From Spirochaetaceae bacterium (GTDB taxonomy: Bacteria > Spirochaetota > Spirochaetia > SZUA-6 > Bin103), in assembly GCA_026710565.1 (NCBI GenBank), contig JAPOQV010000611.1, positions 1 through 10,400 on the forward strand: a stretch of 10,400 nucleotides of DNA, read 5' to 3'. Of the stretch, positions 1-7,149 are shown piece by piece. A program made the position numbers and the translations under genes. Position 1 is the stretch's first letter; each line of letters opens with the position of its first letter. The notes below the pieces were generated by a model. The model had not been told where the DNA came from. It did no database searches and saw only the letters and a list, made by a program, of their open reading frames with translations.

Positions 1-736
1 AAGCGACCCGGAACCCGACGGATAGCAGGCGCATCTCGCCGTACTTGAAGGAGCCGAACACGTCGGCGCCGGTCATGTGCTGCGGGGAGTTGAAGGCGCC
101 GCCGCGGGTCAGCGATCCGTCGCCGTCGGCGCAGATCTCCCACACGTTGCCGAGCAGGTCGTGGAACCCCCACGGGTTGGCGGGATAGGAGCCGACCGGC
201 GTGGGGTGGCCGATCATGGACACGCCGTAATTCATGCGCCGGGCATCCGGGTAGTCGCCCCAGTGGTAGAGGCTGTCGGTGCCGGCGCGGGTCGCGTACT
301 CGTGCTCGTGGATGGTCGGCAGGCGGTAGGCGCGGCCCTCACCTTCTGACAGCCAATCGCAGAACGCGTGGGCGTCGGTGTCCAGCACCGCTGTGACCGG
401 CAGATCGTCGCCGGCGAAGTCCGGATGCTCCCACGGGGCGGTCTCCGCGACCGGCTCCCAGTGGAAGGTGATCAGCTCGCCGCTCGGATGCCGGTGGCCG
501 CTCTCCTCCACGAAGCGGCGGTACAGGGCGTTGGTGACCGGGAACTGGCTCAGGCAGTAGGGACCGAGCTCGAACGGGATGCCCACGTGCGGGCGGTTCT
601 GCCCGAACGCGGCCTCGGGCCGCTCGCCGGCGCTCACCTGCGCGATGTATCGCGCCATGCTCGGCGTCCAGGCGTCGAACCGGCCCCCCGCCACGGCGAT
701 CATCCGCAGGCCGAGCGAGTTGACGAACCCGTTCAT
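1..736 (-). CDS. SUMF1/formylglycine-generating-enzyme-like protein, 3' end cut by window edge
   Basis: I read this frame directly: ATG at 736-734, open for 245 codons to the left edge with no stop. The fold is recognised from SUMF1/FGE hallmarks: FPVTNALYRRFVEESG (about residues 65-80), YRLPTIHEHEYATRAG (137-152), LYHWGDYP (156-163), PNPWGFHDLLGNVWE-like core (186-200), RGGAFNSPQ (211-219) and terminal GFRV (241-244), where the domain normally ends, so only a few residues are probably missing. The two cysteines that oxidise sulfatase cysteine in true FGEs lie in an RGG(S/A)FxCxxxxC context. Here those positions read Ser217 and Thr222, so formylglycine synthesis by the known chemistry is unlikely. 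The start overlaps the upstream stop (ATGA, 733-736), and GGAGG lies 10 bases upstream (747-751), implying translational coupling. No signal peptide is visible. Family is confident; role is unknown, and an EgtB-like or binding function is possible. Confidence 0.85.
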   Translation of the reverse strand, partial: MNGFVNSLGLRMIAVAGGRFDAWTPSMARYIAQVSAGERPEAAFGQNRPHVGIPFELGPYCLSQFPVTNALYRRFVEESGHRHPSGELITFHWEPVAETAPWEHPDFAGDDLPVTAVLDTDAHAFCDWLSEGEGRAYRLPTIHEHEYATRAGTDSLYHWGDYPDARRMNYGVSMIGHPTPVGSYPANPWGFHDLLGNVWEICADGDGSLTRGGAFNSPQHMTGADVFGSFKYGEMRLLSVGFRVA

Positions 737-1686
737 GGCGCCGCGGCCTCCGGCCGCCAGTGCACGGCTTCCAGCCGGGTGCGGCCGGCGACGGTGTTGG
801 CGCAGACGGTGATCACCCCGTGCGTGCCGCCCGCGATGGTGCCGGGATAGGAGGAGCCGGTGTTGGGGTCTTCCCCCTCGCCCTGGCTGATCACGTAGGT
901 CTCCTCCCGCCACGCGGCGCCGTCGTCGTCGCTCACGCGGGCGCGGATGCCGGTATGGGCAAGGTCGTCCGGGTAGCGGTGCAGGTACTGCAGGATCAGC
1001 GTGCCGTCGGCCAAGCGCGCCAGGTCGGCCGAGCACTGCAGGAACGAGGTGACCGGCCGCTCGTCGACCCAGGTACGGCCGCCGTCGAGCGAGCGCAGCG
1101 CGTAGATGAAGACCCCCTGCAGCTCGACCGGCAGAGCGGAGGGGTCGGCCGCGGGATCGCCGCCGGGCGCGTGGAAGACGTCCACGGTCAGCAGGATCGA
1201 TCCGTCGGCGAGCTGCAGCAGATCCGAGTTGGCCGCCTGCATGCGCGTGTCCGGCGGCAGCGCCGGGTCCAGGGGAGAGAGCGACCACGTCCGGCCGTGG
1301 TCGTCCGAGCGGCCGATCACGCCGCGCCGAGTGGGCAGGTGGTCGTCGACCATGAAGAGAGCCAGCAACGTGTCGTCGCGCAGGATCGCGAACGCGCCGA
1401 GCCACGGCTCGCTTCCCGGATCGGCCGACTCGAACGGGGGCAGGTCGAGGGGGAACTTGCCGGAGCTCCACCTAAGGCCTTCCTCGGCGGAGCGCAGCAC
1501 GCGCGGGCCGATGCCAGGCGCCATCACGAACAGCTCGCCGCTCGCCGACCGCCGGATCGATCGGCAGAGGCCGCCGCTCGCCACCTCTGCCACCAGCTCG
1601 ACGCGCCGTGCCGGCAGATAGGTGACGCTCCCGTCGCGCACCAGCGCGACTCGGTCGGCTCCCGCGTCGGGTCTCAGATCGAGCAT
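733..1686 (-). CDS. Asp-box (BNR/sialidase-like) beta-propeller protein 1
   Basis: Predicted 317-residue protein with three Asp-box motifs (S-x-D-x-G-x-T-W): SDDHGRTW at 127-134, SLDGGRTW at 199-206 and the degenerate SDDDGAAW at 252-259. Each is followed or preceded by a LxDGTLIL-type strand (ADGSILLTVD near 160-169, ADGTLILQY near 226-234), the layout of sialidase-type propellers. I see no FRIP-type (RxP) motif of classical GH33 sialidases near the N-terminus, so sialidase activity is not supported directly. No signal peptide or membrane segment is visible, so it is probably cytoplasmic. It is rather short for a complete six-bladed sialidase. The start is chosen for GGAGG (1692-1696) five bases upstream. 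The stop overlaps the start of the SUMF1-like gene, so the two form one operon. It is divergent from the permease operon. Confidence 0.85.
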   Translation of the reverse strand: MLDLRPDAGADRVALVRDGSVTYLPARRVELVAEVASGGLCRSIRRSASGELFVMAPGIGPRVLRSAEEGLRWSSGKFPLDLPPFESADPGSEPWLGAFAILRDDTLLALFMVDDHLPTRRGVIGRSDDHGRTWSLSPLDPALPPDTRMQAANSDLLQLADGSILLTVDVFHAPGGDPAADPSALPVELQGVFIYALRSLDGGRTWVDERPVTSFLQCSADLARLADGTLILQYLHRYPDDLAHTGIRARVSDDDGAAWREETYVISQGEGEDPNTGSSYPGTIAGGTHGVITVCANTVAGRTRLEAVHWRPEAAAP

Positions 1687-1776
1687 GCGAGCCTCCGGCC
1701 GACCCTACACCCGATCGCCAGGCGGGCGATACGGCCGATACGGCACGCTGACGGGACGGCTCACGCTGCCCGCGCT
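1687..1776. promoter_or_regulatory. Divergent intergenic region between propeller 1 and permease operon
   Basis: This 90-base gap must hold start signals for both divergent units. It contains an exact tandem 9-base repeat, CGATACGGC at 1727-1735 and 1736-1744, and a small inverted repeat ATCGCC (1714-1719) / GGCGAT (1725-1730) overlapping its left side. TATGAT at 1776-1781 resembles a sigma70 -10 box for the rightward operon, but I see no well-spaced -35 (CTGACG at 1748-1753 would need a 22-base spacer). Regulator identity cannot be read. Confidence 0.4.
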
Positions 1777-2697
1777 ATGATCGGTCGGATGGGAGCGCTC
1801 CAGTACCTCTGGCGCTACCGGTGGCTGTATGTCCTGGCCCTGCCGGCGGTCGCGGCGGTCATCGTCTTCAACTACCTGCCCATCTACGGCATCTCGCTGG
1901 CGTTCCGGGACTTCAACGCATCGCTGGGTCCGTTCCGGAGCCCCTGGTCGAAGCCGCTGTTCTACAACTTCTGGTTCCTGCAGGACTCCGAGTTCTGGTA
2001 CGTGCTGCGCAACACGGTCCGCATCTCCGTCGTCAAGTTCGTCTTCTCCTGGCCGGCGCCGATCGTCCTGGCGCTGCTGCTCAACGAGGTGCGGCGGCCC
2101 GGCTTCAAGCGCGTGGTGCAGACGATCAGCTACCTCCCCCACTTCATCTCGTGGGTGATCCTGGCCGGCATCACCTACCGCGTCCTGGGGTTCGAGGCCG
2201 ACAGCCCGATCAACCTGGTGCGCTCCCTGTTCGGCCTCCCGTCCGTGGCGCTGATGGGCGATCAGTCCTTCTTTCTGCCGCTGGTGGTGATCACGGCGAT
2301 CTTCAAGGAGGTGGGCTGGGGCACGATCATCTACCTGGCCGCCATGAGCACCATCAATCCCGAGCTCTACGAGCAGGGCGAGATCGACGGCGCCGGACGG
2401 CTGCGCCAAGCGTGGAACATCACGCTACCGGGGATCCTGCCGATCATCGCCATCCTGCTGGTGCTGCAGGTCCCGGCGATCCTGCAGGCCGGCCTCGACC
2501 AGATCTGGAATCTTGCCAACCCCGCGACGCGCCGCGTCGCCTACATCACCGACATCTACGTGATCCGCATCGGCCTCATGCAGGGGCAGTACTCGTTCGC
2601 CACCGCGGTCGGCCTGATCTATTCGGTCGTCGGGCTGGCGCTGACGCTGATCGCCAACCGCGTCTCCAAGGGCTCGGTCGGTCACGGGATCTTCTGA
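1777..2697 (+). CDS. LplB-type carbohydrate ABC transporter permease (CUT1 family)
   Basis: A 306-residue integral inner-membrane protein with about six hydrophobic segments (roughly 17-38, 80-101, 115-135, 163-190, 218-237, 273-294). The family signature near the N-terminus, FNYLPIYGISLAFRDF (31-46), and the C-terminal QYSFATAVGLIYSVVGLAL (271-289) with a following AN-R motif are typical of LplB/YteP-like permeases. The cytoplasmic EAA loop that docks the ATPase is at 199-218: E199, G205, I215, L217, P218 fit E-x-x-x(3)-G-x(9)-I-x-L-P, although the two alanines are Gln and Gly. It should form the channel with the LplC-type permease encoded at 4959. The start is uncertain: ATG 1777 or ATG 1789, neither with a convincing Shine-Dalgarno. 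The gene ends with tandem stops TGA TAG (2695-2700). It is first of four tightly packed genes. Confidence 0.92.
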   Translation: MIGRMGALQYLWRYRWLYVLALPAVAAVIVFNYLPIYGISLAFRDFNASLGPFRSPWSKPLFYNFWFLQDSEFWYVLRNTVRISVVKFVFSWPAPIVLALLLNEVRRPGFKRVVQTISYLPHFISWVILAGITYRVLGFEADSPINLVRSLFGLPSVALMGDQSFFLPLVVITAIFKEVGWGTIIYLAAMSTINPELYEQGEIDGAGRLRQAWNITLPGILPIIAILLVLQVPAILQAGLDQIWNLANPATRRVAYITDIYVIRIGLMQGQYSFATAVGLIYSVVGLALTLIANRVSKGSVGHGIF

Positions 2698-2703
2698 TAG
2701 TCG

Positions 2704-2709
2704 AGGAGG
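2704..2709 (+). promoter_or_regulatory. Strong Shine-Dalgarno fixing the start of propeller 2
   Basis: AGGAGG lies eight bases before ATG 2718, just after the tandem stops of the permease gene. It decides the start within an open frame that extends far upstream (to 1821) through permease coding sequence. Confidence 0.85.
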
Positions 2710-2717
2710 AGACGAGG

Positions 2718-3947
2718 ATGTCTTCCGCCGAACCGTTCGCGTGCATGCCGATCGCCGAGGATCTCACCCCGTGGGAGGCGAGCGTGGTGACGCTCGAAGA
2801 CGACGCGGTCATGCTCACCTACAGCCTGCGGGAGGTGCGCTGCCTGCAGGGCATCGTCTCCCGCGACCGCTGCCGGACCTGGGAGGAGCCGTTCTTCCTC
2901 AGGTCGGTGTCGGGTGAGCGGATCGCCGGCTGGCGTTCCAGCCCGCTGCGGCTGGCCTCCGGCAAGCTCGGCATCTTCTATTCGACCCTGCCCCAGCAGC
3001 CGGGCCGCGACGGCCCGCTCGGGTTTCGGACATCTGCCGACGAGGGGAGGACCTGGTCGGAGCAGACCCTGGTGGACCCCCACTTCGCGCTTGTGCGCAA
3101 CGGCTGCGCGCGGGTGCTCGGCGACGGCCGCATCCTCTGTCCCGCCTACCGCTGGATCAGCCACCACCTGGAAGACGCCGAGCAGGACGGCACGCAGCTC
3201 TCCTACTCGTTCGCCTACTTCTCCGATGACGAGGGTGGTACGTGGCAGCGCAGCGCCAACGAGCTGATGATCCGGCACAACGACGTCGAGTACGACCTGG
3301 TGGACGGCAAGGGGTTCCGCCTGGTCGAGGAGGAGCCGGCCGGCCTGTCCGAGTACCTGCAGTTCGAGAAGTACGGCGAGCCGGTGACGGAGGAGCTGCG
3401 CGAGGGCCGGTTGATCAACCTGGCCCGCTGCCGGCTGGGCACGCTGTTCATGAGCTATTCGGCGGACGGCGGCGTGAGCTGGTCGAAGCCGCAGCCGAGC
3501 GGGCTTGCCGCCGCCGACGCGCCACCGACCACCGCGCGCCTGCCCGACTCGGGCGACCTGCTGGTGATCTGGAACCAGGCATCGCCCGACGAGATCGCCT
3601 GCGGCCTGGCCCGGCACCGCCTCTCCAGCGCGGTGTCCCCGGATGAAGGGCGCACCTGGAAGCACTTCAGGAACCTGGAGTCGCTGGACGACGAGTGCCG
3701 GTTGCCGGTGCCGCCCCTGCAGGTGTATCAGCAGCCGATCGACGGCTACAAGCAACCGATCGACCGCAAGCGCTACCACCGCGCGCCCGGCGCGGTGCGC
3801 TGCGCCTATTCGGCGATCACCTTCGTCGGCACCGACGCCGTGATCTGCTACGACTACGGGTGGCGGCCGGACCCGGTCACCGGCAAGCGCAAGCACTTCG
3901 GCACCAAGGTCAAGGTGGTGCCGTGCGAATGGTTCACGGAGAGGTAA
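2718..3947 (+). CDS. Asp-box (BNR/sialidase-like) beta-propeller protein 2
   Basis: A 409-residue protein and the clearest propeller of the window, with five Asp-box motifs: SRDRCRTW (48-55, Gly replaced by Cys), SADEGRTW (106-113), SDDEGGTW (169-176), SADGGVSW (248-255) and SPDEGRTW (307-314). The N-terminal WRSSPLRLASGKLGIFYS (72-89) matches the first-strand pattern of BNR_2/sialidase-family proteins, where an Arg is followed by a Pro and a 'G-x-L' strand. It is not the classical FRIP motif. Catalytic Arg-triad, Tyr/Glu and Asp positions cannot be assigned without a structural alignment. There is no signal peptide, so it is presumably cytoplasmic and acts on imported substrate. It lies between permease and dipeptidase genes with 20 and 4 bases spacing, so it is surely co-transcribed. 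'Exo-alpha-sialidase' would be the usual automatic label, but substrate is unknown. Confidence 0.9.
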   Translation: MSSAEPFACMPIAEDLTPWEASVVTLEDDAVMLTYSLREVRCLQGIVSRDRCRTWEEPFFLRSVSGERIAGWRSSPLRLASGKLGIFYSTLPQQPGRDGPLGFRTSADEGRTWSEQTLVDPHFALVRNGCARVLGDGRILCPAYRWISHHLEDAEQDGTQLSYSFAYFSDDEGGTWQRSANELMIRHNDVEYDLVDGKGFRLVEEEPAGLSEYLQFEKYGEPVTEELREGRLINLARCRLGTLFMSYSADGGVSWSKPQPSGLAAADAPPTTARLPDSGDLLVIWNQASPDEIACGLARHRLSSAVSPDEGRTWKHFRNLESLDDECRLPVPPLQVYQQPIDGYKQPIDRKRYHRAPGAVRCAYSAITFVGTDAVICYDYGWRPDPVTGKRKHFGTKVKVVPCEWFTER

Positions 3948-3951
3948 GGCG

Positions 3952-4932
3952 ATGGGGCTGACCGACACGTTCCTGGTGGTGGACGCCCACTGCGACACCC
4001 TGATCCGGCGGCAGAACAAGAGCGATCCGGTCGACCTGACGCGCCCCGACCCGAGCTACCAGATCGACCTGCCGCGCCTGCGGGCAGGCGGCGTCGATTG
4101 CCTGTACTGCATGGTCGGGGATCAGGACCTGGACGCTTCCGTGTCGCTGATCGACGCGGTGTACCGGATGTGCGGGGACGAAGGCGGCGAGTACGCGCTC
4201 TGCCTGTCCGCAGGCGACGTACGGGCGGCGCACGCCGCGGGCAGGATCGCGATCGTGATGACGATCGAGGGCCAGGCCATGTTCGGCGAGCGGCTCGGCC
4301 ACCTGCGCACGTGGCACCGGCTGGGTGTCCGCATCGCCAACCTCGTGCACGGCGGAGGCCGGCCTCCGGAGCTGCAGTACTCGGACAGCTACTTCGGGTA
4401 CATCACTCCGGCAGAGCGGGAGACCCTTCGGCGGCAGTCCAAGGGGCTGACGCCGTTCGCCCGTGAGGCGCTGGCCGAGATGGCCCGCCTGGCGATGCCC
4501 GTGGACCTGGCTCACAGCAACGATGCGGCGTTCTGGGAGGTGCTGGAGGTGGCCGACGTCCCGGTCTGCTACACGCACGGGGGGTGTTACGCGCTCTGTC
4601 CCCATTCCCGCTCGCTGACCGACGACATGATGCGCGCGCTGGCCGAACGCGGCGGGGTAATGGGCATCGCCTTCTACCCCGGCTTCATCGACCGGCAGGA
4701 GCCGACGCTGGAGCGGCTGGCCGACCACGTTCTGCACGCGCTCGAGGTCATGGGACCCGACCACGTCGGCATCGGTTCCGACTTCGACGGCCTGCCGATG
4801 TGGAGCGAGGCGATCCCGGCGGACGTGTCGCACCTCGACGACCTGTTCCAGGCGCTGGACCGCCGCGGTGTGGACGGCGAGACGCTGGCGAAGATCGCGG
4901 GCGAGAACTTCCTCCGCATGCTGCCGCCTTAG
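3952..4932 (+). CDS. Membrane-dipeptidase family (peptidase M19) zinc dipeptidase
   Basis: A 326-residue TIM-barrel metallopeptidase of the renal dipeptidase family. The known binuclear zinc ligands can be placed: His13 and Asp15 in DAHCD (11-15), bridging Glu106 in TIEG, His188 in DLAH, and His209 in YTHGG. Arg220 in PHSRSLTDD fits the substrate-carboxylate Arg, Asp277 in GIGSDFDG is the catalytic/ligand Asp, and AGENFLR (316-322) is the C-terminal family motif. The active site therefore looks complete. M19 enzymes cleave dipeptides, often with a D- or dehydro-residue at the C-terminal side, and some bacterial members hydrolyse other small amides. No leader peptide is present, so it is likely cytoplasmic. 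The start follows the propeller 2 stop by four bases, with GGAGAGG (3938-3944) as ribosome site. Its position between two permease genes ties it to the imported compound. Confidence 0.95.
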   Translation: MGLTDTFLVVDAHCDTLIRRQNKSDPVDLTRPDPSYQIDLPRLRAGGVDCLYCMVGDQDLDASVSLIDAVYRMCGDEGGEYALCLSAGDVRAAHAAGRIAIVMTIEGQAMFGERLGHLRTWHRLGVRIANLVHGGGRPPELQYSDSYFGYITPAERETLRRQSKGLTPFAREALAEMARLAMPVDLAHSNDAAFWEVLEVADVPVCYTHGGCYALCPHSRSLTDDMMRALAERGGVMGIAFYPGFIDRQEPTLERLADHVLHALEVMGPDHVGIGSDFDGLPMWSEAIPADVSHLDDLFQALDRRGVDGETLAKIAGENFLRMLPP

Positions 4933-4958
4933 CGATGCCGGGACGGTAGGGAGCGGCG

Positions 4959-5888
4959 ATGGTTGCCGGATATCGCTTGACGAGGTCGGAGCGGCTGTTC
5001 GGGATCGCCAACCACCTGTTCCTGACGCTGTTCGCGCTGGCGACCCTGTACCCGTTCTGGTTCGTGCTGCAGGGGTCGTTCACGGACCCGGGCTTTCCGT
5101 TGCGCTTCCTGTGGCCGAGGGGCTTCTACTACGCCAACTACCAGCAGGTGTTCACGGTCACCGGGATCTGGAAGGCCTACGTGATCACGATCGCGCGGGT
5201 GGGCGTGGCCGTGCCGCTCACGCTGATGGTGACCGGCGGCGCGGCGTTCGCGCTCACGCGTCCGGAGTTCGTGGGCCGCAACGCCGTGATCCTGCTGTTC
5301 TTCATCACCATGTTCATCAACGGCGGGCTGATTCCCCTGTACATGGTCCTGCGCACCGTCGGCCTGATCAACAGCTTCCTGGTCTACGTCATACCGGTGG
5401 TCTTCAACGTGTGGATGATGATCGTCATGAAGACCTCGTTCCGGAACCTGCCGGACGGGCTGGTGGAGGCGGCGGTGATCGACGGCGCCAACTACCTGAC
5501 GATCTTCTTCCGGATCGCGATGCCGCTGTCGCTGCCGATGATCGCCACGATGGGCCTGTTCAACGCCGTCTGGCACTGGAACGACTGGTTCTTCGGCGCG
5601 TTCTACATCAGCGAGCCCGACCTGCGGCCGTTGCAGACCTTCCTGCAGGAGGCGATCCTCGAAGGCGGGCTGTCAGATCACCTGGCGGCGCTCTGGCATC
5701 ACGGCGGCGGCGCCGGCCGCGACGACCTGCGCCTCAACCACAACGTGCTGCGCCAACTCGGCCGCCTCACGCCGGAGTCGCTGAAGTTCGCCTTCATCGT
5801 GGTGACGACGGTGCCGATCCTGTGCGTCTACCCCTTCATCCAGCGCTACTTCATCAAGGGCGTGATGATCGGATCCATCAAGGAGTAG
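4959..5888 (+). CDS. LplC/YtcP-type carbohydrate ABC transporter permease (CUT1 family)
   Basis: A 309-residue inner-membrane protein, partner of the LplB-type permease. About six hydrophobic segments are seen (roughly 14-38, 73-98, 107-130, 136-157, 186-212, 273-293). Family marks include NGGLIPLYMVLRTVGLINSF (121-140), the EAA loop at 170-189 (E170-A-A, G176, I186, M188, P189), LRPLQTFLQEAI (222-233) and the C-terminal YPFIQRYFIKGVMIGSIKE (291-309), all characteristic of the LplC branch. The segment around 234-262 is Gly/His-rich and looks atypical for the family, which may be lineage variation. The start has AGGGAG (4948-4953) five bases upstream and lies 26 bases after the dipeptidase stop, so this is the last gene of the operon. 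No ATPase gene is adjacent. LplABC-type systems commonly share a multitask ATPase encoded elsewhere. Confidence 0.95.
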   Translation: MVAGYRLTRSERLFGIANHLFLTLFALATLYPFWFVLQGSFTDPGFPLRFLWPRGFYYANYQQVFTVTGIWKAYVITIARVGVAVPLTLMVTGGAAFALTRPEFVGRNAVILLFFITMFINGGLIPLYMVLRTVGLINSFLVYVIPVVFNVWMMIVMKTSFRNLPDGLVEAAVIDGANYLTIFFRIAMPLSLPMIATMGLFNAVWHWNDWFFGAFYISEPDLRPLQTFLQEAILEGGLSDHLAALWHHGGGAGRDDLRLNHNVLRQLGRLTPESLKFAFIVVTTVPILCVYPFIQRYFIKGVMIGSIKE

Positions 5889-5901
5889 CGCTCCGCGCCC
5901 G

Positions 5902-7122
5902 TTACAGCGCCGTGACGTCCACCACGCCGAGCTCGATGTCTTCCTTGTTGACCGAGTAGCCGACCAGCAGCCGGCCGGGCTCCTCCAGGCAGCACGGGTA
6001 CATGTAGCCCGGCAGCTTGAGCAGCCCCAGGATCCGCTGGTCGGTCGGATCGTCGACCAGGATGTACACCGTGTCGAACCGATATCCGTCCTCGCCGATC
6101 AGCAGCGTCAGGTGCATGCGGTTGTGCAGCGTCGCATTGGCGTTGTTGCACAGGTAGTAACGGCCGTCGGTCAGCCGCCCCGCGTAGTTGCGCGACATCG
6201 CGTCCGGGATGTCGGAGATCATCGGATCGCTGAAGGTGCGTCCGCCATCGGTGCTGTGGTTGACCCAGACGCGGGCCGACTGGCTCTCGTCCCGCCAGAA
6301 GATCACGATCGTGCCGTCGTCGGTCTGGTACCAGCTCGATTCTCCGCCGTCCAGCTTCGCCCCGAATGGCTGCGGCAGCGGCAGGATCTCGGGCTCCTGC
6401 AGGATGTCGGCGCCCGGCCACAGGAGGATCGCCGGCCCGCTGCGGCGGTCGATCGATGCCACGCCCAGGAGCCGTCCTTCGGAAGTCAGGCGAGGCGACT
6501 CGTAGGTCGCCGCCACGCGCTCGGGGAGCTCCGCTTCCCGCGACCAGGTGCTGCCGTCGCGTGAGGCGTAGACGTAGGTGCGCGCGTTGTGCCAGTCGGC
6601 GTAGTAGCCGCCGCCGACCGCGGTCGAGTCGGGATCGCGGACACGGCGCGCCCAGCGGATCAGCATGTAGAGCGATCCGTTCAGCGCCGTCAGGCCCACG
6701 CACTTGTAGGAGTCGCGCGTCTCCTCTTCGCCGCCGATCACCGATGCGGGCGCGCTCCACTCGCGCCCGTCGGCGGAGTGGGAGATGCGGACCTGCTGGC
6801 CCTCGGTGTCCTCGTCGAGGCGGCCGTTGGTGAACCCGTAGTAGTAGCGGCCGTCGAGCGCGGCAAGCTGCGAGTCGATGTTCCAGGAGCCCGCCTCGCG
6901 GCTGGCGGTATAGACGCGCGAGCGCTCGAACGGCGCGTAGGGAACGATCGGAGGCACGCGCGCGCGCAGCCCCTGGTCGGTGTAGCGCAGGATGCAGCCG
7001 CGTTCCTGCAGGCACTCCAGCGTGTGGAACTTGCGGAGCTGGTCGGCCGCCTCCGGGCCGAGCATGGTGACGTAGGGGCGAGACGCGATCTCCAGCCCTG
7101 CAGAGCGTTTCGTCATCGGCAT
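5902..7122 (-). CDS. Asp-box (BNR/sialidase-like) beta-propeller protein 3
   Basis: A 406-residue protein starting MPMTKRSAG. It carries one good Asp-box, STDGGRTF (290-297), and two shortened ones, SADGREW (116-122) and SRDGSTW (187-193). Repeated strand patterns occur between them (SSWYQTDDGTIVIFW near 262-276, AGRLTDGRYYLCNN near 314-327, RLLVGYSVNKEDIELGVV near 384-401), typical of propeller proteins that resemble sialidases or arabinanase-like folds. No signal peptide is visible. ATG 7122 follows AGAGAGG by four bases and ATG 7116 follows it by ten; either could be used. Extending to ATG 7245 would overlap the solute-binding protein gene and the hairpin, so I reject that. It is second in the unit with the binding protein, separated by a 98-base gap holding a strong hairpin. 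Product role is inferred only; substrate unknown. Confidence 0.85.
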   Translation of the reverse strand: MPMTKRSAGLEIASRPYVTMLGPEAADQLRKFHTLECLQERGCILRYTDQGLRARVPPIVPYAPFERSRVYTASREAGSWNIDSQLAALDGRYYYGFTNGRLDEDTEGQQVRISHSADGREWSAPASVIGGEEETRDSYKCVGLTALNGSLYMLIRWARRVRDPDSTAVGGGYYADWHNARTYVYASRDGSTWSREAELPERVAATYESPRLTSEGRLLGVASIDRRSGPAILLWPGADILQEPEILPLPQPFGAKLDGGESSWYQTDDGTIVIFWRDESQSARVWVNHSTDGGRTFSDPMISDIPDAMSRNYAGRLTDGRYYLCNNANATLHNRMHLTLLIGEDGYRFDTVYILVDDPTDQRILGLLKLPGYMYPCCLEEPGRLLVGYSVNKEDIELGVVDVTAL

Positions 7123-7149
7123 CGAGCCTCTCTTGTCGTCTCTTACGAA

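Larger units (their letters stand above)
1777..5888 (+). other. Predicted four-gene operon: permease, propeller 2, M19 dipeptidase, permease
   Basis: Gaps between stops and starts are 20, 4 and 26 bases, and each internal gene has its own ribosome site. The two permease genes, which usually sit side by side in LplABC loci, are separated by two enzyme-like genes. Confidence 0.85.

Noticed and set aside
760..1776. In-frame open extension upstream of the LplB-type permease (frame open from 760)
   Set aside because: It runs antisense through the propeller 1 gene, has shadow-like Arg/Ala/Gly/Val-rich composition, and family similarity begins only after ATG 1777/1789.
1821..2717. In-frame open extension upstream of propeller 2
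   Set aside because: It overlaps the permease in another frame with Pro/Arg/Gly-rich low-complexity translation; the strong AGGAGG at 2704-2709 sets the start at 2718.
2682..4019. 445-codon open frame on the minus strand
   Set aside because: Antisense shadow of propeller 2, rich in Arg, Ala, Val and Pro with no family pattern; the plus frame has five Asp-boxes.
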